Shown here one piece after another: positions 1 to 5,692 of a DNA stretch of 13,586 nt. The translations under genes and the position numbers were made by a program. How positions within the stretch are numbered: position 1 is the stretch's first letter; every line of letters begins with the position of its first letter. This DNA is from Nitrospina sp. (lineage in GTDB: Bacteria > Nitrospinota > Nitrospinia > Nitrospinales > VA-1). Below the pieces are notes generated by a model, which searched no databases, was not told where the DNA came from, and saw only the letters and a list, made by a program, of their open reading frames with translations. The stretch lies in contig JABGTQ010000028.1 in the NCBI GenBank assembly GCA_018647025.1, positions 1 through 13,586 on the forward strand, in the 5' to 3' direction.

Positions 1-2
1 AC

Positions 3-317
3 TATATCGATTTTGTTAATAACTTAAGAAAAATTGAAGTAGATGTACCTGTCATCCCTGGAATTATGCCTATTCTTAATTTAAATCAAATTAAAAAATT
101 TACAAAAATGTGTGGTGCTACTATCCCGAAGGATTTGATGGCACGTTTGGAAAAAGTTCAGGGTGATCCAGAGTCTGTCTATAAAATAGGAGTTGACCAC
201 GCGACAGATCAGTGTGAAAAATTATTAATGGGGGGTGCTCCTGGTGTTCATTTTTATACATTAAACCGTTCCAGAGCAACTTTGTCAGTTCTTGAACGTT
301 TGAGATTGCTAATATAA
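3..317 (+). CDS. metF: Methylenetetrahydrofolate reductase, C-terminal part (5' end outside window)
   Basis: The reading frame is open from base 3 and ends at TAA 315-317, giving the last 104 residues of a protein whose start lies left of the window. The sequence matches the C-terminal end of the MetF TIM barrel: a PVIPGIMPILN segment, then IKKFTKMCGATIPKDL, then GAPGVHFYTLNRS close to the terminus. All three are familiar landmarks of bacterial MetF. The enzyme reduces 5,10-methylenetetrahydrofolate to 5-methyltetrahydrofolate with an FAD cofactor in the cytoplasm, supplying methyl groups for methionine synthesis. The ATG at 66 is internal (the M of PGIMP) and is not the start. The next gene begins 22 nt downstream on the same strand, so metF may share a transcript with it, although the functions are unrelated. 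The family assignment is firm; nothing can be said about the N-terminal half. Confidence 0.93.
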   Translation, partial: YIDFVNNLRKIEVDVPVIPGIMPILNLNQIKKFTKMCGATIPKDLMARLEKVQGDPESVYKIGVDHATDQCEKLLMGGAPGVHFYTLNRSRATLSVLERLRLLI

Positions 318-339
318 TCTTTAGCTAATAAAAATTTTC

Positions 340-1098
340 GTGAAAGTTTTTATTCAATTACTATTTATGATTGGCTATGTTTTATTTTTTGACATGGCTT
401 TTTCTAATATCAATTCACAAAAAATAAATATCTCTGATGATATGATCGTTATATCTTCGGGTAAATTTAAAATGGGTTGTAATCAGTTTGGCCCCATGCA
501 CGGTGCCCCGGAGCATTTTGTTTATCTTAATGAGTTTATGATCGATCGTTTTGAAGTTAGCAATAAAAAATACGAAGAAATTGTTCCTGACCATAAATTA
601 CGCCGTAGTAAACTATCAAAATGTGATAAATGCCCGGTTACCAATGTGAGTTGGTATGAGGCAGTTGATTTCTGCTACCTAACAGGTAAAACACTTCCTA
701 CAGAAGCTCAGTGGGAAAAAGCTGCAGGAAATGGGGATGGCTGTGCATTTCCATGGGGTTATGATTTTAATCTTAGCAACAAGGAGGGTAGAGGAGGATT
801 TGAAATGAGAGATAAAACTGCTCCGATTGGTAGCTACCCACCCAATAATAATGGAGTTTTTGATATGGGAGGTAATGTTTGGGAATGGGTAAGTGATTGG
901 ATGGCCCCAAGCTATCAAGTGTTAGATGATTTAATAGATCCTAGAGGACCAAATAGTGGAATAATGAAGGTTCGGAGAGGGGGTGCCTACTCAGACAGTA
1001 TTAAAGCGATGGCAATTGGGTATCGCGATTGGAGCCATCCATCATCCCGTTACTTTAGTGATATTGGTTTTAGATGCGCAATTAACGTAAAAAGGTAA
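340..1098 (+). CDS. SUMF1/FGE-sulfatase-fold protein with N-terminal hydrophobic segment, lacking the catalytic cysteines
   Basis: A 252-residue protein. Residues 1-21 are hydrophobic, resembling a signal peptide or membrane anchor, so export is likely. Residues 35-250 carry the formylglycine-generating-enzyme fold: MVVISSGKF-like opening (IVISSGKFKMG), PVTNVSWYEAVDFC, LPTEAQWEKAA, FPWG, GNVWEWVSDW and the closing DIGFRCA. In true FGE the copper-binding cysteine pair lies just after the RGGS(Y/W) motif. Here that stretch reads RRGGAYSDSIKAMAIGYRD; aligned by eye the two positions are D219 and M224, so sulfatase-maturase activity is unlikely. Other members of this superfamily act as sulfoxide synthases, pyoverdine enzymes or ligand-binding C-type-lectin-like proteins; I cannot choose among them. 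The start is GTG 340 without a visible Shine-Dalgarno; ATG 367 (residue 10) is an alternative that would shorten the hydrophobic segment. No sulfatase gene lies nearby. The LRR gene follows 8 nt after the stop. Confidence 0.85.
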   Translation: MKVFIQLLFMIGYVLFFDMAFSNINSQKINISDDMIVISSGKFKMGCNQFGPMHGAPEHFVYLNEFMIDRFEVSNKKYEEIVPDHKLRRSKLSKCDKCPVTNVSWYEAVDFCYLTGKTLPTEAQWEKAAGNGDGCAFPWGYDFNLSNKEGRGGFEMRDKTAPIGSYPPNNNGVFDMGGNVWEWVSDWMAPSYQVLDDLIDPRGPNSGIMKVRRGGAYSDSIKAMAIGYRDWSHPSSRYFSDIGFRCAINVKR

Positions 1099-1106
1099 GA
1101 CTTTAG

Positions 1107-1841
1107 ATGATATCTCAATTAAAGATTGATTACATAGATAGGCTTATTGACGAATCCCTTTCGGAGGGGGGTGATACAATAGAGCTTAAGGGCAAATTTT
1201 TAGGAGATGAAGGAGTTGAAGCCCTAGTAAAATCTTCAAAACTAAGTAATGTTGAAGACTTGGACCTATCAAATAATAGTATTACATGGCGAGGAGCAGT
1301 TCATCTTTTTGGGTGTGATAATTTTAAAAGCCTTAAACGCCTTTATCTAAATGATAATAATATTTCTAATAAAGGTGCACTTGCTTTAGCTGAGGCTTCC
1401 TTTCTGAATGGTCTTTCAGTTTTAGATATTCATTTTAATAATATTGATGCTGTTGGAGGTCTTGCTATAGTTAACTGTGTGAACTTTCAAAAATTACAAG
1501 TTTTGAATTTTCAAGAAAATCAGGTTGGTGATGATACTTTAATCACCCTTGCAAAAAATCCAAGCTTTGGGAATATTCGAAAATTAAATTTTTACCGAAC
1601 AGGTCTTACTATCAAATCAATAAAAGTTTTGGCAAAATCAAAAGTTTTACAAAAAGTAAAACACCTTAATATTGGTAGAAATTATCTTCATCCAGACTCT
1701 GCAAGAGCGTTGGCTGACACCAAAACATTAGTCAATGTAGAAACTCTGCTTATGATTGAGAATTACTTAGGGGATGATGGTGTAAAAAATATTATGGAAT
1801 CTGACGCTTTTATTAAACTTAAGACATTTAGAGTTTTATAA
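1107..1841 (+). CDS. Leucine-rich repeat protein (eight 27-residue, RNase-inhibitor-like repeats)
   Basis: A 244-residue protein with no signal peptide or membrane segment, so probably cytoplasmic. After a 23-residue leader, residues 24-239 split without any gap into eight repeats of exactly 27 residues. Each follows a pattern like xLDLSNNxIxxxGAxxLAxxxxFxxLx; examples begin DLDLSNNSITWRGAVHLF, RLYLNDNNISNKGALALA and HLNIGRNYLHPDSARALA. A ninth repeat is only begun (TFRVL). This is the RNase-inhibitor-like LRR type, common as 'DEGAxALA' repeats in myxobacteria, planctomycetes and related groups. Such repeats form a curved binding surface; the partner is unknown and no enzymatic domain is present. 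ATG 1107 lies 8 nt after the upstream stop; a weak AAAAGG (1090-1094 region) is about 12 nt upstream. It is likely co-transcribed with the SUMF1-fold gene and the 102-residue gene behind it. Confidence 0.88.
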   Translation: MISQLKIDYIDRLIDESLSEGGDTIELKGKFLGDEGVEALVKSSKLSNVEDLDLSNNSITWRGAVHLFGCDNFKSLKRLYLNDNNISNKGALALAEASFLNGLSVLDIHFNNIDAVGGLAIVNCVNFQKLQVLNFQENQVGDDTLITLAKNPSFGNIRKLNFYRTGLTIKSIKVLAKSKVLQKVKHLNIGRNYLHPDSARALADTKTLVNVETLLMIENYLGDDGVKNIMESDAFIKLKTFRVL

Positions 1842-1854
1842 AAATAATAAAATC

Positions 1855-2163
1855 ATGCATCCAATACTTGAGCCACTCATTAGCCAATTACCTGTTAGCT
1901 CTATTTCTCGAAAACTAGTTGAATCTGGAGATGAATATACAGTTATCTTAAGTCAATTGGCTAGCGAAGGTAAATGGTGTAAAAGTCCACAAATAACGGA
2001 CAAAGACAATAAAACGGGTATTTTATGTTTAGAGCAAAATGGCTATAGCGAGTGGATTAAAGATGCGGAGGAAGTTGATTTTGTGCGGATGGTTGGCGTG
2101 TTGCAATTGCTTTTCGATACATGTTCAGCCTTGAAAGAAGAACAAGACGAAGAAGATGATTAA
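1855..2163 (+). CDS. Hypothetical protein with acidic C-terminus, 102 residues
   Basis: I do not recognise this protein. It is 102 residues, soluble, and without a signal peptide or hydrophobic segment. It has two cysteines in the middle (WCKSP, ILCLE), one more near the end of a likely helix (LLFDTC), and a very acidic tail (KEEQDEEDD). The central segment WCKSPQITDKDNKTGILCLEQNGYSEWI looks like a small folded core. ATG 1855 lies 13 nt after the LRR gene stop and has no good Shine-Dalgarno, which suggests translational coupling or leaderless-like reinitiation. The gene is supported as real by its position at the end of a tightly spaced run and by the way it fills the space exactly up to the convergent gene. 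Its TAA overlaps the opposing stop codon. Confidence 0.6.
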   Translation: MHPILEPLISQLPVSSISRKLVESGDEYTVILSQLASEGKWCKSPQITDKDNKTGILCLEQNGYSEWIKDAEEVDFVRMVGVLQLLFDTCSALKEEQDEEDD

Positions 2164-2846
2164 GAATATCGATCGTTAAGCCAGGGTTCAGCTGTGTTTG
2201 AATAACCACGTTTTTCCCAGTATCCTAGCTCATCATAATCTCGAAATTCAATTTCACCAATCCACTTAGAACCTTTCCATGCATAAAGTTGAGGTGTTAT
2301 CATTCTAACAGGTCCCCCATGGTCATAGGTTAAAGGAGCCCCTTCCCACTGGTGAACCAATAAAACATCCGTTTTCATGGCTTCATAAAGTGGAAGGTTT
2401 GTGCTGTAAGCATCGTATGATTTCATATAGACAAACTTTGCTGTTGAAAGAACTTTACAGTGATTTGCTATATCTAAAAACCTTACACCTTTCCAGTGAT
2501 TGCCAAGACGACTCCATGATGTAACACAATGAAAGTCAGACACATCTTCAACTTGGGGGAGAGCCATAAACTCTTCCCACGAGAACATCTTTGGGTTTTC
2601 AACTAATCCTGAAACTGTCAAAGACCAGTCTTCTTCATCAATTTTCGGCTGAAACCCCAAATCCAGAACGGGCCAATTTGTAACAATTCTCTGGCCAGGA
2701 GGTTGCTTTGGATTTCCATCTCTGTTTAAAGGCCCTTCACCTTGTGGAAGCTCATTATCCCATTTTTTTTGTTCTAAAATGGCTTTTCTATACTTAGCAA
2801 GTTTTTCTTTTCCTGTAATTCTTTTTTGATTATAGCTTTTTGTCAT
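2160..2846 (-). CDS. Sulfite-oxidase-family molybdopterin-dependent oxidoreductase, cytoplasmic type
   Basis: A 228-residue protein of the oxidoreductase molybdopterin-binding family (sulfite oxidase/YedY fold). After a charged N-terminal region of about 50 residues come PPGQRIVTNWPVLDLG (49-64), LTVSGLVENP (76-85), and the motif DFHCVTSWSRLGNHWKGV (104-121). Cys107 in that motif is the expected molybdenum ligand. Later motifs are VYMKSYDAYSTNLPL (139-153) and GGPVRMITPQLYAWKGSKWI (177-196). The overall pattern matches the short 'sulfite oxidase-like oxidoreductase' group rather than periplasmic MsrP: there is no twin-arginine signal, no heme domain and no dimerisation domain. The substrate is therefore unknown; oxidation or reduction of a small sulfur or oxo compound in the cytoplasm is a family-based guess. 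The start codon ATG (2844-2846, complement) follows an AT-rich leader with a 15-nt palindrome and no clear Shine-Dalgarno. The gene stands alone on its strand, converging on the LRR gene group and diverging from the glycosyltransferase operon. Confidence 0.9.
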   Translation of the reverse strand: MTKSYNQKRITGKEKLAKYRKAILEQKKWDNELPQGEGPLNRDGNPKQPPGQRIVTNWPVLDLGFQPKIDEEDWSLTVSGLVENPKMFSWEEFMALPQVEDVSDFHCVTSWSRLGNHWKGVRFLDIANHCKVLSTAKFVYMKSYDAYSTNLPLYEAMKTDVLLVHQWEGAPLTYDHGGPVRMITPQLYAWKGSKWIGEIEFRDYDELGYWEKRGYSNTAEPWLNDRYS

Positions 2847-2853
2847 TTAATTT

Positions 2854-2868
2854 AATCTCTAAGAGATT
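2854..2868. promoter_or_regulatory. Perfect inverted repeat just upstream of the molybdopterin oxidoreductase start
   Basis: AATCTCT-A-AGAGATT forms a perfect palindrome with 7-bp arms around one central base. It sits 7 bp upstream of the oxidoreductase start codon (read on the minus strand), inside a divergent intergenic region. Its size and position would suit a dimeric repressor site or a small leader structure. A one-base centre is too tight for an RNA hairpin without opening the innermost pairs. Function is inference only. Confidence 0.3.
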
Positions 2869-3070
2869 ATTATTAAGTATATGTTTTTAAACAATTATAT
2901 TTTTAAATTTTGAATTATTTTGGCTGTTACCCATTTTAGGATAGATATAGAAATATTTTGAGCTTGCCGTGAGATTAAACTCTTCTCATATATTCAAATA
3001 TTACGTTTTAGTGATTGTCATTAAGTCGATTTTAGAAAAAACCGTTAAGTGTATAGGAATAATTACTTCT

Positions 3071-3075
3071 CAGGA
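3071..3075 (+). promoter_or_regulatory. Ribosome binding site fixing the start of the 862-residue glycosyltransferase fusion
   Basis: CAGGA (AGGA at 3072-3075) lies 10 nt before ATG 3086. It favours this start over the longer in-frame GTG at 2969, which has no Shine-Dalgarno and would add 39 residues unlike the usual beginning of a GT4 protein. Confidence 0.6.
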
Positions 3076-3085
3076 ATATCTATCT

Positions 3086-5674
3086 ATGCATTTAAAGATC
3101 CTTAGCTATAATTGGCACGAGCCTTACCTATGTTTGCTTTCCAAAATTGGTCATACCTTTTTAATTGTTGAACCACAAATTTCCGAGGGTAATTATCGGC
3201 GCTGGGATACAAATATGCGTCCCATTCCTAATAATGTGATTTTGCTATCCGAAGAAGAAGCCATATCTCAATTAGATGAAGGAGATGTGGATCTTGTTAT
3301 CGCTCATAATATAAAGGATCTTGTTAAAATATATGAATATAGCCTACCTAAAATTATTGTTTTTCACAATAAATTAAGTACTGAAATAGAACTAGGTGGA
3401 AACAAAGTAGATCGCCTTGACTATCTTAACAAATTAAAGCCATTACTTGTAAATGTTAAGAAGGTCTTTATTTCTGAAAGTAAACGTAATGACTGGGATA
3501 TGAGCGGAGATGTGATATTACCTGGAATTGATGTAGATGACTATGGTGGGTATACGGGTAATAAGCCGTCAGTATTGAGGGTGGGTAATTTGATGAAAGA
3601 ACGCGACCTTATGATGGGTTTCACCACAAGTGAGGCTATATTATTAAATAGTCCCTCTACCACCCTTGGACAGAATCCAAATATTTTGGGGGCTAGAATA
3701 TCATCTGGGTTTGATGACTTGCTAAGCCATTATCGATCACTACGAGTTTACCTGCATACAACGTCAAATGATTACGAAGATGGCTACAATTTGTCTTTAT
3801 TGGAAGCCATGGCAGTGGGTATGCCTGTTATTTCCATTGCAAATCAAACCTCACCCATAATAGATGGAACTAATGGATACATATCAAATGATGTTGAATA
3901 TCTTAAGAGAGGTGTAACTACTTTGCTTGAGGACAAAAATTTAGCAATTTCTTTAGGACAAAGGGCTAGGGAAACTGTTAGAGAAAAATTTTCGCAAACT
4001 AAGTTCTTGAAACTTTGGTTAAAAAGTATCGAAACAGTAATTATTGACTTTCTAGAGAATTCCTCAAAGGAATTACCAAAGGAGAATGTTTTGCTAAAAA
4101 CTGAACAAGAAGATACGTCAATGCCTCAATATTATAAACATGTTCGCGATGATGTCTTGTCATTAGTTCCAAAGAGCGCTACTGATATTCTTGAAATCGG
4201 ATGCGCTGCTGGTATGACAGGAAGAGAATTAAAGAAAAACGCAGACATTTATTTTGCAGGTGTTGAAATTGATCATGAGGCTTCACTAGAGGCAAAAAAA
4301 GTATTGGATTATGTTATTGAGGGAAATATTGAAACTCTTGATCTACCATTTGAAGAACAGAGATTTGATTGTATTTTATTTGCTGATGTATTGGAACACC
4401 TTATAGATCCTCTTACGGTTTTAAAAAAAATTAGAAAATTTTTAAAAGTTAATGGAACAATCATAGCCAGTATACCGAATGTTCAATATCTAGGGGTTGT
4501 AAATCAACTTGTCGAAGGAAATTGGACTTATCAAGACGAAGGTATTTTAGATCGAACTCATTTGAGATTCTTTACTTACCGCGAAATTATAAAACTATTC
4601 GATGAAGCAGGATACAAAATCTCTACTGTTAGTGAAACACTTGACCCTCAATACAAAAATATGAAAGATCAAACAGCGGAATTAAATATTGGTCGCATAA
4701 GAATTAGAGATCTTTCGGCTGAGGAATTAAAAAAGTTTTTTGTGTACCAGTACAAAATTACCGCAAATTTAAAAAATGAGGTTCACTATAAAATGGAAAG
4801 TACCATGAAGGATATTTTAGAGGAGGGGGAATCTTTAGAGATTGATGGAGCATATGAAGATGCAATTAAAACTTATACTGAGGCAGGTATTGGCAATCCT
4901 GACTATGCAGAAATTTTGGCTCGGATAGGGAACTGTTATATGAAGTTACAAAATATAGAAAGTGCAGAGAAATATTATCAAAAAAGTCTTAAAGTTGATA
5001 CAAAAGGATACATTGCGTCTGTGGGTATTGGCTTATTGGAAGTTCAACAAAATAAATTGGATGACGCAGTTAAGCGATTTTCCTGCATAATCAAAAACTT
5101 TCCAGAAAGTGATAAGGCTTATAGTGGACTTGGAATTGCTTACTCCAAGATGAATAAAATTGTCAATGCTATGGATGCGTTTAGTAAAGCATTGACATTA
5201 AATATTGAAAACAAGATGGCAATGAGTAGTTTGCTTGAACTATCTTATGGTGCTAAACAATTTTACCAGATAGAACAAGCTATGAAAAGATATCTCGAAG
5301 TTCACCCTAGTAATGAAGATATTCTGCTTGGGCTCGCTGGCTTATTATATCAATCGAACCGCTTTATTGAAGCCCACGATACTCTTTCCCTTCTTTTGGA
5401 ATTAAACCCAAATCACATAGATGCAAAAATTATGCTTATAAAAATAGATGAAAACGAGAAAATAACTTCAAGTATTAACCCAATAAACGAAATAACAACT
5501 GAAAAACCATCAAATATTAATATCGATCAACTTGCTGAACTTATTGAAAACGAGGAAACACTTTTAGTTGAATTTTATGATTGTTTTTCTAAATCTTACC
5601 CCTCAGATATGTCAAAGGCCAATTCTTTGGTGGCCGAAGTTTTGATGGATGACAAGAAAGAAAAAGTTTACTAA
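3086..5674 (+). CDS. Three-domain fusion: GT4-type glycosyltransferase, SAM methyltransferase and TPR repeats
   Basis: An 862-residue cytoplasmic protein starting at ATG 3086 (AGGA 10 nt upstream; MHLKILSYNWHEPYL is a typical glycosyltransferase N-terminus). Residues 1-325 are a GT-B glycosyltransferase. The C-terminal half of that module shows EDGYNLSLLEAMAVGMPVIS (231-250), the GT4 nucleotide-sugar motif with both glutamates, and GTNGYI. Residues about 345-520 form a class I methyltransferase of the Methyltransf_23 kind: motif I ILEIGCAAGMTG (368-379), acidic GVEID, then FADVLEHLIDP (432-442) and a HLRFFTYREI segment. Residues about 575-785 hold five or so TPR units (for example YAEILARIGNCYMKLQNIES, AYSGLGIAYSKMNKIVNAMD). 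A linker and a short helical end follow. The likely job is sugar transfer coupled to O- or C-methylation of a glycan, with the TPRs binding the acceptor or partner enzymes. It is the first gene of a three-gene operon; the next starts 18 nt downstream. Substrates cannot be read from sequence. Confidence 0.88.
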   Translation: MHLKILSYNWHEPYLCLLSKIGHTFLIVEPQISEGNYRRWDTNMRPIPNNVILLSEEEAISQLDEGDVDLVIAHNIKDLVKIYEYSLPKIIVFHNKLSTEIELGGNKVDRLDYLNKLKPLLVNVKKVFISESKRNDWDMSGDVILPGIDVDDYGGYTGNKPSVLRVGNLMKERDLMMGFTTSEAILLNSPSTTLGQNPNILGARISSGFDDLLSHYRSLRVYLHTTSNDYEDGYNLSLLEAMAVGMPVISIANQTSPIIDGTNGYISNDVEYLKRGVTTLLEDKNLAISLGQRARETVREKFSQTKFLKLWLKSIETVIIDFLENSSKELPKENVLLKTEQEDTSMPQYYKHVRDDVLSLVPKSATDILEIGCAAGMTGRELKKNADIYFAGVEIDHEASLEAKKVLDYVIEGNIETLDLPFEEQRFDCILFADVLEHLIDPLTVLKKIRKFLKVNGTIIASIPNVQYLGVVNQLVEGNWTYQDEGILDRTHLRFFTYREIIKLFDEAGYKISTVSETLDPQYKNMKDQTAELNIGRIRIRDLSAEELKKFFVYQYKITANLKNEVHYKMESTMKDILEEGESLEIDGAYEDAIKTYTEAGIGNPDYAEILARIGNCYMKLQNIESAEKYYQKSLKVDTKGYIASVGIGLLEVQQNKLDDAVKRFSCIIKNFPESDKAYSGLGIAYSKMNKIVNAMDAFSKALTLNIENKMAMSSLLELSYGAKQFYQIEQAMKRYLEVHPSNEDILLGLAGLLYQSNRFIEAHDTLSLLLELNPNHIDAKIMLIKIDENEKITSSINPINEITTEKPSNINIDQLAELIENEETLLVEFYDCFSKSYPSDMSKANSLVAEVLMDDKKEKVY

Positions 5675-5682
5675 AAAATAAT

Positions 5683-5686
5683 AGGA
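5683..5686 (+). promoter_or_regulatory. Ribosome binding site for a TTG start
   Basis: AGGA at 5683-5686 is spaced 6 nt from TTG 5693. No ATG or GTG occurs nearby in frame, so this site supports the rare TTG start for the 601-residue protein. Confidence 0.6.
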
Positions 5687-5692
5687 TAAATT

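Larger units (their letters stand above)
2847..3085. other. Divergent intergenic region between the molybdopterin oxidoreductase and the glycosyltransferase operon
   Basis: This 239-nt AT-rich stretch must hold promoters for both divergent genes. On the + strand, TTGGCT (2920-2925) with TAGATA (2942-2947) 16 nt on is a poor sigma70-type match. Apart from the palindrome at 2854-2868 I see no firm element. The + reading frame stays open from GTG 2969 to 3085, but that segment lacks a ribosome binding site and is better read as untranslated leader. Confidence 0.35.

Noticed and set aside
679..918. Minus-strand open frame of 79 residues
   Set aside because: It lies wholly antisense to the SUMF1-fold motifs and has no recognisable features.
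340..1098. Genuine formylglycine-generating enzyme (sulfatase maturase)
   Set aside because: The cysteine pair needed for copper binding is missing at the expected positions and no sulfatase gene is nearby.
2969..3085. N-terminal extension of 39 residues on the glycosyltransferase fusion
   Set aside because: GTG 2969 has no Shine-Dalgarno and the added residues do not resemble a GT4 start, whereas ATG 3086 has AGGA upstream and a typical N-terminus.
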